Of a stretch of 9,871 nt of DNA, positions 1 through 7,238 are shown piece after piece. The notes beneath the pieces are model-generated. The model was not told the origin of the DNA, did no database searches, and worked only from the letters and a program-made list of their open reading frames with translations. The stretch spans positions 1 through 9,871 of the forward strand of contig DKLF01000005.1 of assembly GCA_002455655.1 (NCBI GenBank), given 5' to 3'. The stretch is from Oscillibacter sp. UBA6647 (GTDB lineage: Bacteria > Bacillota > Clostridia > Oscillospirales > Oscillospiraceae). The position numbers and the translations under genes were made by a program. Every line of letters starts with the position of its first letter. Positions within the stretch are counted from its first letter, which is position 1.

Positions 1-1
1 C

Positions 2-1930
2 GGCGACCAGCCGGAGGCCATTCAAAAGCTGGCATGGGGAATTGAAAACGGGCTGGACGAGCAGATTTTGCTGGGTGTCACCGGCTCGGGCAAGACCTTT
101 ACCATGGCCAAGGTCATCGAGAAAATCCAGCGGCCTACGTTGGTACTGGCTCATAATAAAACACTGGCCTCCCAGCTTTGTGAGGAGTTTAAGGCGTTCT
201 TTCCCGACAACGCCGTGGAGTATTTTGTCTCGTATTACGACTATTATCAGCCCGAGGCTTATATTCCCCATACGGATACCTATATCGCCAAGGACGCGTC
301 CACCAACGACGAGATTGACCGTCTGCGCTTATCCGCCACCTGTGCCCTGCTGGAGCGCCGGGATGTGATTGTGGTGTCCTCCGTTTCGTGTATTTACGGC
401 TTGGGAGAACCGGAGGATTTTGCGCGGCTGATGATTTCCATGCGCACGGGACAGACACTGAACCGGGACGAGCTGCTGCGCCGTCTGGTGGAGGATCGGT
501 ACGAGCGCAACGACATTGCCTTTGAACGAAATATGTTTCGAGTCCGGGGGGACACGGTGGAAATTTACCCCGCTTATTTCAGGGACAAGGCCCTTCGTGT
601 TGAATTTTTTGGAGACGAGATCGACCGCATCACGGAGTTCAACCCCGTCACGGGCGCGGCCTACCGCCTTCTGGAGCACGCGGTGGTCTATCCCGCCAGC
701 CACTATGTCACCACCAAGGATAAAATGGAGCGGGCCATCGTGGAAATCCGGGAGGAGCTGGAGGAGCAGGTTCAATATTTTACCGAGCGCAACAAGCTGG
801 TGGAGGCCCAGCGCATCCGCCAGCGTGTGGAGTACGATATTGAGATGATGACGGAGTTGGGCTATTGCTCCGGCATTGAGAATTACTCCCGCATCATCTC
901 ACAGCGGCCCGCCGGGTCCGCACCGATGACGCTGTTGGACTTTTTCCCCAAGGACTTCATGCTGTTTGTGGATGAGAGCCACGTGACGCTGCCGCAGGTG
1001 CGGGCCATGTACAACGGGGACCATGCCCGTAAGCAAAGTCTGATTGACTACGGTTTCCGCCTTCCCTGCGCCTTTGACAACCGCCCGCTGAAGTTTGAGG
1101 AGTTTGAGGAGCGGGCGGGTCAGGCGGTGTACGTCTCTGCCACGCCCGCCATCTATGAGCGAGAGCACGCGGGTCAGGTGGTGGAGCAGGTTATTCGCCC
1201 CACCGGACTTTTGGACCCGGTGGTGGAGGTGCGCCCGGTGGAAGGCCAGATCGACGATCTGATTGCGGAAATTCAGGCCCGGTCCGAGCGGCGGGAGCGG
1301 GTACTTGTGACGACCCTCACCAAAAAAATGGCGGAGGATCTGACGGAGTATTTTAAAAACGCCGGAATCAAGGTGCGCTATATGCACTCCGACGTGGAGA
1401 CGATTGAGCGGATGGAGATTATCCGGGGCCTGCGGCTGGGAGAGTTCGACGTGCTGGTGGGCATCAATCTCCTGCGGGAGGGTCTGGATTTACCCGAGGT
1501 AAGCCTTGTTGCCGTGTTGGACGCGGATAAGGAGGGGTTTCTCCGCAGTGAAACCTCCCTCATTCAGACCATGGGCCGGGCGGCCCGAAACGCCGACGGT
1601 CTTGTCATTCTCTACGCGGATAAGATTACCCCCTCCATGCGAGCCGCCATGGACGAGACGGAGCGCCGCCGGATGATTCAGGACGAGTATAACAAGGCCC
1701 ATGGCATTGTGCCCAAAACCATCATCAAGGATGTGCGGAACACGCTGGAGATTTCCAAGTCCGCGGACCCGGAAACGGCAGGAAAGCGCCGGAAGGCGAA
1801 ACTCAACGACCGGGAGCGGGCGGAGGAGATTGCGCGTCTTGAAAAGGAGATGAAGGAGGCGGGTAAGATGCTGGAATTCGAGTATGCCGCCATCCTTCGG
1901 GATCGTATTATCGAACTGCGAGGAGGATAA
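2..1930 (+). CDS. uvrB: UvrABC excinuclease subunit B, 5'-truncated by window edge
   Basis: UvrB is the DNA-loading helicase-like subunit of nucleotide excision repair. It receives the lesion from UvrA, checks it by inserting a beta-hairpin between the strands, and recruits UvrC. The reading frame is open from base 2 with no start codon, giving 642 visible residues. The Walker A lysine is visible residue 31, against K45 in E. coli UvrB, so about 14 residues are missing to the left. Visible motifs in order are Walker A GVTGSGKT (bases 74-97), the Tyr-rich beta-hairpin FVSYYDYYQPEAYIP (from about base 224), the Walker B-like DESH (971-982), the helicase motifs LREGLDLPEV and QTMGRAARN (about 1565), and a C-terminal UVR domain (about residues 609-642) that pairs with UvrC. 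The gene ends in TAA just after this domain, so the 3' end is intact. Identification is essentially certain. The promoter and any LexA site lie outside the window. Confidence 0.98.
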   Translation, partial: GDQPEAIQKLAWGIENGLDEQILLGVTGSGKTFTMAKVIEKIQRPTLVLAHNKTLASQLCEEFKAFFPDNAVEYFVSYYDYYQPEAYIPHTDTYIAKDASTNDEIDRLRLSATCALLERRDVIVVSSVSCIYGLGEPEDFARLMISMRTGQTLNRDELLRRLVEDRYERNDIAFERNMFRVRGDTVEIYPAYFRDKALRVEFFGDEIDRITEFNPVTGAAYRLLEHAVVYPASHYVTTKDKMERAIVEIREELEEQVQYFTERNKLVEAQRIRQRVEYDIEMMTELGYCSGIENYSRIISQRPAGSAPMTLLDFFPKDFMLFVDESHVTLPQVRAMYNGDHARKQSLIDYGFRLPCAFDNRPLKFEEFEERAGQAVYVSATPAIYEREHAGQVVEQVIRPTGLLDPVVEVRPVEGQIDDLIAEIQARSERRERVLVTTLTKKMAEDLTEYFKNAGIKVRYMHSDVETIERMEIIRGLRLGEFDVLVGINLLREGLDLPEVSLVAVLDADKEGFLRSETSLIQTMGRAARNADGLVILYADKITPSMRAAMDETERRRMIQDEYNKAHGIVPKTIIKDVRNTLEISKSADPETAGKRRKAKLNDRERAEEIARLEKEMKEAGKMLEFEYAAILRDRIIELRGG

Positions 1931-2062
1931 TCGGACCCTCCATCCCACGGCGCTGCCGGGACCTTTTGGGAAGAAAGTACGGCGGATTTACCGCGGGAAA
2001 ACGAAGAAGGGAAAACTGCGAATGAAAGGCGGGGGCCACAGCCGCGAAACACGCACACAACC

Positions 2063-2070
2063 GGAAGGAG
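2063..2070 (+). promoter_or_regulatory. Ribosome binding site that sets the EamA transporter start
   Basis: GGAAGGAG lies 5 nt before the ATG at 2076. It favours that start over the in-frame ATG at 2022, which has only a weak purine tract upstream, and over still earlier in-frame starts inside uvrB. The whole uvrB-transporter gap (1931-2075) shows no convincing promoter or terminator, so read-through from uvrB is likely. Confidence 0.75.
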
Positions 2071-2075
2071 AGCCC

Positions 2076-3002
2076 ATGGAAGAAAACAAAGAAATTACAG
2101 AAGCGCAGGAGCAAGAGCAAGCGCCCCCGCAGAAAGCCCCCGCCGACTGGAGGGCCTACGCCTGCATTCTGGCAGGGGCGGCGCTGTGGGGCATGATCGG
2201 CCTGTGGAACCGCCGATTGATGAGCGGCGGCCTTTCCCCGTGGTCCATTGTGCTGGTGCGCAACACAGGCGGGCTTGCTCTTCTGTCCGCGATTTTTGCC
2301 GTTCGGGACCGTAGGGTGTTCCGGGTGAAACGGGAGCATTTGAAATACTTTTTCGGCACCGGCGTGGTCAGCGTACTGCTGTTCACCGTGTGCTACTTCT
2401 CCTGCCAGAAAATTACGTCTCTGGCGGTGGCGTCCATTTTGCTGTACACGGCCCCGTCCATTGTGGTGATTTTGTCCGCCATTCTCTGGAAGGAACCGGT
2501 GACAAAGAAAAAGCTGCTGGCGCTGCTTTTGACGCTGTTGGGCTGCGCCCTTGTGTGCGGCGTTTTTGCGGGGGATTTGACGGTCACTCCGGCGGGGATT
2601 CTGCTGGGCCTTGGCGCGGGCTTTTTTTACGCGCTGTACAGCATCTTCGGGCGATACGCCCTGCGGGCCGGGTACGACGCCCGGACCACCACGGTGTGGA
2701 CCTTCGTGTTTGCCGGCGTGGGTTCGCTGTTTTTTATCAGACCGGCGGAGCTGGCGGCACTGGGCGCCGCGCCCTCCCTGTGGCTGGGCGCGTTGGGACT
2801 GGTGGCGGTGTCCACCGTGGCGCCGTACCTGCTGTATACGTCGGGTCTTGCCCGAGTGGAGTCCGGCAAGGCGTCCATTATGGCAAGTCTTGAACCGGTG
2901 GTGGCAACTCTTGTCGGCGTGCTGGTGTTTCAGGAGGCGATGAGCGGACTGACGCTTTTGGGAATCGTGTGCGTCCTTGCGGGCGTGGTGATTTTGAGGT
3001 GA
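2076..3002 (+). CDS. EamA/DMT-superfamily inner-membrane transporter
   Basis: This is a 308-aa integral membrane protein of the drug/metabolite transporter superfamily (EamA, formerly DUF6, 10-TMS type). Members export or import small metabolites such as amino acids; the substrate cannot be told here. A polar, Glu/Gln/Pro-rich N-terminal tail of about 25 residues is followed by about ten hydrophobic segments (roughly residues 27-46, 52-70, 84-103, 108-127, 135-155, 161-182, 195-212, 226-248, 256-275, 285-306). These form the two tandem five-helix EamA repeats. Family features seen are ALWGMIGLWNR in the first helix, LLYTAPSIVVILSAILW at the end of repeat 1, and SLEPVVATLVGVLVFQE with a conserved Glu-Pro near the end of repeat 2. 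The acidic tail is longer than in many members. The stop is 4 bp before the next ATG, so the gene is very probably co-transcribed with the ybaK homologue. No signal peptide is expected, because the first helix acts as the anchor. Confidence 0.9.
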   Translation: MEENKEITEAQEQEQAPPQKAPADWRAYACILAGAALWGMIGLWNRRLMSGGLSPWSIVLVRNTGGLALLSAIFAVRDRRVFRVKREHLKYFFGTGVVSVLLFTVCYFSCQKITSLAVASILLYTAPSIVVILSAILWKEPVTKKKLLALLLTLLGCALVCGVFAGDLTVTPAGILLGLGAGFFYALYSIFGRYALRAGYDARTTTVWTFVFAGVGSLFFIRPAELAALGAAPSLWLGALGLVAVSTVAPYLLYTSGLARVESGKASIMASLEPVVATLVGVLVFQEAMSGLTLLGIVCVLAGVVILR

Positions 3003-3006
3003 GACG

Positions 3007-3504
3007 ATGAAGCAAAAAGACGAAAAAACCAATGTGATGCGGTTGCTGGATCAGAAAAAGATTCCCTACACCGCCCACTTTTACGAGAATACGGATGGCC
3101 CCGAAGGGGACCGGGAATACGGCCTTCATGTGGCCCAGGCCATGGGACAGGACCCGGACCGGGTCTTCAAGACGCTGGTTGCCCAAGGCGCGTCCGGGGG
3201 AATTTATGTGTACGGGGTCCCTGTGGCAGACAGCCTTGATCTGAAAAAGGGCGCGAAGGCTGTGGGGGAGAAGTCTGTACAACTGCTTCCGGTGTCGTCC
3301 ATTTTGGCCGTCACAGGCTATATCCGTGGCGGGTGCAGCCCTGTGGGGATGAAAAAGCGGTTTCCCACCGTGTTTCATGAAACGGCGGCGGGATTTGAAG
3401 CGGTCTATATCTCCGCCGGGAAAATCGGCGCGCAGGTGGAGGTTCCCATTCGGGACCTGCTGGCGCTGCTGGGGGCGGAGACGGCGGATATTGTGGTGGA
3501 ATGA
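3007..3504 (+). CDS. ybaK: YbaK/EbsC-type Cys-tRNA(Pro) deacylase
   Basis: This 165-aa cytosolic protein belongs to the YbaK/EbsC trans-editing family, which hydrolyses Cys-tRNA(Pro) formed when prolyl-tRNA synthetase mischarges cysteine. The full-length family fold is present. K55 in VFKTLV corresponds to the essential YbaK lysine. The GYIRGGCSPVGMKK loop (from about residue 104) is the family signature holding the Gly-rich substrate pocket, and C110 lies within it. The length fits the family (E. coli YbaK is about 159 aa). The ATG follows the transporter stop by 4 bp, with a GAGGTGAG ribosome binding site lying inside the end of the transporter gene, so the two are translationally linked. 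YbaK is usually a lone housekeeping gene; its place between uvrB and uvrA does not by itself imply a repair role. The family also includes ProX-type (Ala-tRNA(Pro)) deacylases, but the GGCSP signature fits YbaK better. Confidence 0.92.
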   Translation: MKQKDEKTNVMRLLDQKKIPYTAHFYENTDGPEGDREYGLHVAQAMGQDPDRVFKTLVAQGASGGIYVYGVPVADSLDLKKGAKAVGEKSVQLLPVSSILAVTGYIRGGCSPVGMKKRFPTVFHETAAGFEAVYISAGKIGAQVEVPIRDLLALLGAETADIVVE

Positions 3505-3505
3505 C

Positions 3506-3568
3506 CCCGGCGCATTGCGCCGGGATATGGCGGCGGGGAATTTCCCCGCGGGAAACGGCCCCTCGGGG
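3506..3568 (+). repeat. Cluster of three GC-rich palindromes in the ybaK-uvrA gap
   Basis: Nearly the whole intergenic gap is made of dyads. The first is CCCGGCGCA/TGCGCCGGG (3506-3524, perfect, 9 bp around one base). The second is GCGGGGAA/TTCCCCGC (3533-3549, perfect, 8 bp around one base). The third is CCCC-TC-GGGG (3559-3568). Part of the second (CCCCG, 3544-3548) could instead pair with CGGGG (3564-3568), giving a competing fold. No T-tract directly follows any stem, but a T6 run begins at 3581, after the uvrA ribosome binding site. These could be RNA hairpins in the transcript ahead of uvrA. A role as attenuator, RNA-stability element or protein-binding site cannot be decided from sequence alone. 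Confidence 0.7.
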
Positions 3569-3591
3569 GACGGCAAGGAGTTTTTTAGAAT

Positions 3592-6417
3592 ATGCAGGAC
3601 AAAATCGTTGTAAAGGGCGCCCGCGCCAACAATCTTAAAAATGTGGATGTGACCATTCCCCGGGACAAGCTGGTGGTGCTCACCGGACTCAGCGGGTCGG
3701 GAAAGTCCTCTCTGGCCTTTGACACCATTTATGCCGAGGGCCAGCGCCGCTATGTGGAAAGCCTGTCCTCCTATGCCCGGATGTTTTTGGGGCAGATGGA
3801 AAAGCCGGACGTGGACTATATCGACGGGCTTAGTCCCGCCATCTCTATTGACCAGAAAACCACCTCCAAAAACCCCCGGTCCACCGTGGGCACCGTGACG
3901 GAGGTGTATGACTATCTGCGCCTTCTCTGGGCGCGGGCAGGTACGCCCCACTGTCCCAAGTGCGGCAAGGAAATCCGCCAGCAGACCATCGACCAGATCA
4001 TTGATCAGGTGATGGCCCTGTCGGAGGGGACTCGTATTCAGGTGATGGCCCCGGTGGTACGGGGGAAAAAGGGCGAGTATGTCAAGACCTTTGAGGACGC
4101 CCGCAAATCGGGTTACGTCCGCGTCCGGGTGGACGGCTCCCTCTATGAGCTGGACGAAGAGCTGAAGCTGGAGAAAAACAAAAAGCACACCATCGAAATC
4201 GTGGTGGACCGGCTGATTATCCGGGAGGACGTGCGCCAGCGGCTGACGGACTCGGTGGAAACCGCATCCTCTCTGACAGGGGGCGTGGTGCTGATCAATC
4301 TGGTGCGGGAGGAGCAGGATTTGACCTTCTCCCAGAACTATGCCTGCGAGGACTGCGGCGTTTCCCTTGAGGAGCTGGCCCCCCGACTGTTCTCCTTTAA
4401 CAACCCCTTTGGCGCGTGCCCTGCCTGCATGGGTCTTGGCAGCCAGCAGAAGGTGGACCCCGCGCTGGTGGTGCCGGACGGGGAGCTGTCCATTCTGGAC
4501 GGGGCCATTCAGGCCTCCGGCTGGAACAATATCCGGGGCGACGGGATTTCCCGGATGTATTTCGACGCGCTGTCCAAAAAGTACCGGTTCTCCCTGTCCG
4601 TTCCGTTTAATGACCTGCCGGAGGACATTAAGACCGTCATTTTTTACGGCACCGGCAATGAAAAGCTGGACTTGCACTACGACCAGCCCCGGGGAAAAGG
4701 TGTGCTGCACCAGCCCTTTGAGGGCATCTGCACCAATCTGGAGCGCCGCTATCAGGAGACCCAGAGCGACTCCATGCGCCGGGAGCTGGAAGAATTCATG
4801 ACCCAGCAGCCCTGCCCCACCTGCGGGGGGAAGCGCCTGCGCAAGGAGGCGTTGGCTGTCACCGTGGGGGATGTGAGTATTTACGACTTCACAAAAATGT
4901 CCGTGGTGGACGAGCTGGACTGGGTGGGTAAGCTGAAGCTGACGGAACAGCAGATGCTGATTGCCGACCGGATTCTTAGGGAAATCAAAAGCCGCCTTGG
5001 GTTTTTGCAGTCCGTAGGCCTTGGATATCTGACTCTTTCCCGCGCCGCCGGGACGCTCTCCGGCGGCGAGAGCCAGCGCATCCGTCTGGCGACCCAGATC
5101 GGCTCCTCTTTGATGGGGGTGCTGTATATTCTGGACGAGCCCTCCATCGGGCTGCACCAGCGGGACAACGACAAGCTGCTGGCCACCCTCAAGCGCCTGC
5201 GGGACTTGGGCAATACCCTGCTGGTGGTGGAGCATGACGAGGACACCATGCGCGCGGCGGACTATCTCATCGACGTGGGCCCCGGTGCGGGCGTCCACGG
5301 CGGCGAAATCGTGGCGGCGGGCACGCCGGAGGAGGTCATGGAAAACCCCGATTCCGTGACGGGGCAGTACCTTTCCGGACGGCGGAAAATTGCCGTTCCC
5401 GCAGTCCGGAGGACGGGCAGCGGCAGCGTTTTGAAGGTCGTGGGCGCGGCGGAAAACAACCTGAAAGACGTCAATGTTGAAATCCCGCTGGGGACGTTCA
5501 CCTGCGTCACCGGCGTGTCCGGGTCGGGAAAGTCGTCTCTGGTCAACGAGATTATTTTCAAAAAGCTGGGCGCAGAGCTGATGCGCATGAAGTCGCGGCC
5601 CGGAAAGTGCGGGCGCATTGAGGGGCTGGAGCACCTTGACAAGGTGGTGGACATTGACCAAAGCCCCATCGGGCGCACCCCCCGCAGCAACCCCGCCACC
5701 TACACCGGGCTGTTTAACGACATTCGAGATATGTTCGCCGCCACGCAGGAGGCCAGAAGCCGGGGCTATGGCCCGGGCCGGTTCAGCTTCAACGTCCGGG
5801 GCGGACGGTGCGAGGCGTGCTCCGGCGACGGACTGCTGAAAATCGAGATGCACTTCCTGCCGGATATCTTCGTTCCCTGCGAGGTATGCAAGGGCGCGCG
5901 GTATAACCGGGAAACGCTGGAGGTCCGCTATAAGGGCAAAAATATCGCGCAGGTGCTGGACATGACGGTGGAGGAGGCCGCGGTTTTTTTCTCCGCCCTG
6001 CCCAAGATCAACAAGAAGCTGCAAACCCTGTGCGACGTGGGCCTTGGCTATGTGAAGCTGGGCCAGTCCTCGACCGAGCTTTCAGGTGGCGAGGCACAGA
6101 GGGTGAAGCTGGCCACAGAGCTGAGCAAGGTGGCCACGGGCCGCACCATCTATATTCTGGACGAGCCCACCACCGGCCTTCACAGCGAGGATGTCCGGCG
6201 GCTTCTGGAAGTCCTTCAGAAGCTGGTGGAGGGTGGCAACACGGTGCTGGTCATCGAGCACAATCTGGATGTCATCAAGTGCGCCGACTACCTCATTGAC
6301 CTTGGACCCGAAGGGGGCGACGGCGGCGGGACCATCGTCTGCACCGGTACGCCGGAAGAGGTCGCCGCCTGCCCGGAGAGCTACACCGGGCAGTATTTGA
6401 AAAAAATGCTCCTCTGA
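3592..6417 (+). CDS. uvrA: UvrABC excinuclease subunit A (damage-sensing ABC ATPase)
   Basis: UvrA is the dimeric tandem ABC ATPase that scans DNA for bulky lesions and loads UvrB. This copy is 941 aa, against 940 in E. coli, and its motifs keep nearly the same numbering. Walker A-1 is GLSGSGKS (32-39). A zinc module has C252/C255/C276/C279. ABC signature 1 is LSGGES (489-494) and Walker B-1 is ILDEPS (about 513-518). Walker A-2 is GVSGSGKS (641-648). The second zinc finger is C740/C743/C763/C766, the DNA-contact finger needed for damage discrimination. Signature 2 is LSGGEAQR with ILDEPTTGLH after it, then a VIEH H-loop. An extra CPKC pair sits at 121-124. The start is fixed by the canonical N-terminus MQDKIVVKGARANNLKN and by AAGGAG at 3575-3580, 11 nt upstream. 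Between this ribosome binding site and the ATG is a T6 run. No LexA-type GAAC-N4-GTTC dyad is visible in the gap. The stop TGA overlaps the first possible ATG of the next gene. Confidence 0.98.
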   Translation: MQDKIVVKGARANNLKNVDVTIPRDKLVVLTGLSGSGKSSLAFDTIYAEGQRRYVESLSSYARMFLGQMEKPDVDYIDGLSPAISIDQKTTSKNPRSTVGTVTEVYDYLRLLWARAGTPHCPKCGKEIRQQTIDQIIDQVMALSEGTRIQVMAPVVRGKKGEYVKTFEDARKSGYVRVRVDGSLYELDEELKLEKNKKHTIEIVVDRLIIREDVRQRLTDSVETASSLTGGVVLINLVREEQDLTFSQNYACEDCGVSLEELAPRLFSFNNPFGACPACMGLGSQQKVDPALVVPDGELSILDGAIQASGWNNIRGDGISRMYFDALSKKYRFSLSVPFNDLPEDIKTVIFYGTGNEKLDLHYDQPRGKGVLHQPFEGICTNLERRYQETQSDSMRRELEEFMTQQPCPTCGGKRLRKEALAVTVGDVSIYDFTKMSVVDELDWVGKLKLTEQQMLIADRILREIKSRLGFLQSVGLGYLTLSRAAGTLSGGESQRIRLATQIGSSLMGVLYILDEPSIGLHQRDNDKLLATLKRLRDLGNTLLVVEHDEDTMRAADYLIDVGPGAGVHGGEIVAAGTPEEVMENPDSVTGQYLSGRRKIAVPAVRRTGSGSVLKVVGAAENNLKDVNVEIPLGTFTCVTGVSGSGKSSLVNEIIFKKLGAELMRMKSRPGKCGRIEGLEHLDKVVDIDQSPIGRTPRSNPATYTGLFNDIRDMFAATQEARSRGYGPGRFSFNVRGGRCEACSGDGLLKIEMHFLPDIFVPCEVCKGARYNRETLEVRYKGKNIAQVLDMTVEEAAVFFSALPKINKKLQTLCDVGLGYVKLGQSSTELSGGEAQRVKLATELSKVATGRTIYILDEPTTGLHSEDVRRLLEVLQKLVEGGNTVLVIEHNLDVIKCADYLIDLGPEGGDGGGTIVCTGTPEEVAACPESYTGQYLKKMLL

Positions 6418-6443
6418 TGGAGGATTGGATGGGAGACGGAAGC

Positions 6444-6929
6444 ATGAACATTCGTACCGCCCAAATGGCGGATTTGAAGGCGCTGGCGGCGGTGGAAGCC
6501 GCGTGCTTTCCGGCGGCGGAGGCCGCCGGGGAGGAGGATTTCGCATCCCGACTTCAGGTTTATCCAAATCACTTTTGGCTTTTGGAGGCGGAGGACGAGG
6601 GAATCGTTTCCTTTGTCAACGGCATGGCAACAAACGAGGAAACCATCCGGGACGAGATGTTTGCCGACGCGGCTCTTCACCAGGAGGACGGGGCGTGGCA
6701 GGCGATTTTCGGCGTGAACACCCTGCCGGACTATCGCCGCCGGGGCCTTGCCGCCCGACTGCTGCGGGCGGCGGAGCAGGACGCGCGGCTTTCCGGTCGG
6801 CGGGGCTGCATCCTCACCTGCAAGGCCGCGCTGCTTCCGTGGTATGAAAGCCTTGGCTACCGCAATCGGGGCGTGTCTGGGTCCGTCCATGGCGGCGCGG
6901 TATGGTACGATATGACGCTGGAATTTTGA
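6444..6929 (+). CDS. GNAT-family N-acetyltransferase, arylalkylamine N-acetyltransferase-like
   Basis: This is a 161-aa acetyl-CoA-dependent GNAT enzyme. The acetyl-CoA pyrophosphate loop is seen as PDYRRRGLAARLL (about residues 95-107). The next strand and helix are GCILTCKAALLPWYESLGY, where Y134 is in the position of the general-acid Tyr of vertebrate AANAT (FYERF). The N-terminal ACFPAAEAA segment and the VHGGAVWY C-terminus also resemble bacterial AANAT-like proteins. The acceptor is probably a small amine, but this is not shown. Three in-frame ATGs are possible. The one at 6417 overlaps the uvrA stop but has no ribosome binding site. The one at 6429 has GGAGG 5 nt upstream. The one at 6444 has GGGAGA 7-8 nt upstream and gives the usual MNIRTA GNAT N-terminus, so it is chosen here. 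The gene is the last of the plus-strand block and is followed by a strong terminator. Confidence 0.85.
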   Translation: MNIRTAQMADLKALAAVEAACFPAAEAAGEEDFASRLQVYPNHFWLLEAEDEGIVSFVNGMATNEETIRDEMFADAALHQEDGAWQAIFGVNTLPDYRRRGLAARLLRAAEQDARLSGRRGCILTCKAALLPWYESLGYRNRGVSGSVHGGAVWYDMTLEF

Positions 6930-6969
6930 CGGGAACTGAAAAGTTTCCGGCTACGCAAAGGCAGAAGAA

Positions 6970-7000
6970 GGACTGCGGTATCGCCGCAGTCCGTCTTTTT
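6970..7000 (+). terminator. Rho-independent terminator of the uvrA-GNAT block
   Basis: A perfect 9-bp stem GGACTGCGG/CCGCAGTCC (6970-6978 with 6984-6992) has a 5-nt loop TATCG. It is followed within 3 nt by a T5 tract (6996-7000). It lies 40 bp after the GNAT stop on the same strand, the classic placement and form of an intrinsic terminator. Confidence 0.88.
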
Positions 7001-7107
7001 AACTTTGCAGACGTAAGGGAAAATTACTGCGGGCAAAGCAGCGTAATTGCTTTTGGGTGCGGCAGGCATCTTTGTCCCGTGTCGTATGTTTGACTTTTGT
7101 ACCAAGC
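7001..7107. other. Non-coding spacer between the two facing terminators
   Basis: No credible gene or promoter was seen here. The only structure noticed is a weak dyad, AATTAC/GTAATT with inner CTGC/GCAG (7022-7048), with a short T-run on each side. It could add weakly to termination in either direction. With the two terminators, this forms a convergent transcription boundary. The further stretch 7148-7238, up to the sufB stop, also holds nothing recognisable. Confidence 0.5.
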
Positions 7108-7147
7108 AGAAAACGCCGATGCCGCCAATAAAGCGGCACCGGCGTTT
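7108..7147 (-). terminator. Probable terminator of the sufC-sufB operon
   Basis: A long hairpin AAACGCCG-A-TGCCGC / GCGGCA-C-CGGCGTTT (7111-7125 with 7133-7147) has one A/C mismatch and a 7-nt loop. Read on the minus strand it ends in CGGCGTTTT then CTG, a usable U-tract. It lies about 90 bp downstream of the sufB stop. On the plus strand only three Ts follow, so it acts mainly for the minus-strand operon. Confidence 0.75.
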
Positions 7148-7238
7148 AACATCTCTGATTCTATGCGGTATTCCATACGGAGTTTCGTGGAAATTCGACA
7201 AAAAGTGACGCGATAAATGTGAGAGAATTACCGAAAAG

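Noticed and set aside
1884..2075. An N-terminal extension of the EamA protein starting inside uvrB
   Set aside because: The extra 64 residues are not membrane-like and overlap uvrB. The ATG at 2076 has a strong ribosome binding site 5 nt away.
1908..3032. A 374-codon minus-strand frame opposite the EamA transporter
   Set aside because: The product is rich in Gln, His and Arg without a domain, and the opposite strand encodes a convincing ten-helix transporter with a good ribosome binding site.
2878..6024. A 1048-codon open frame on the minus strand across uvrA, ybaK and the end of the transporter gene
   Set aside because: It is antisense to clear, full-length genes. Its protein is low-complexity, rich in His, Gly, Arg and Pro with no recognisable domain, and stop codons are rare there because of GC-biased codon use in uvrA. 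It is a shadow.
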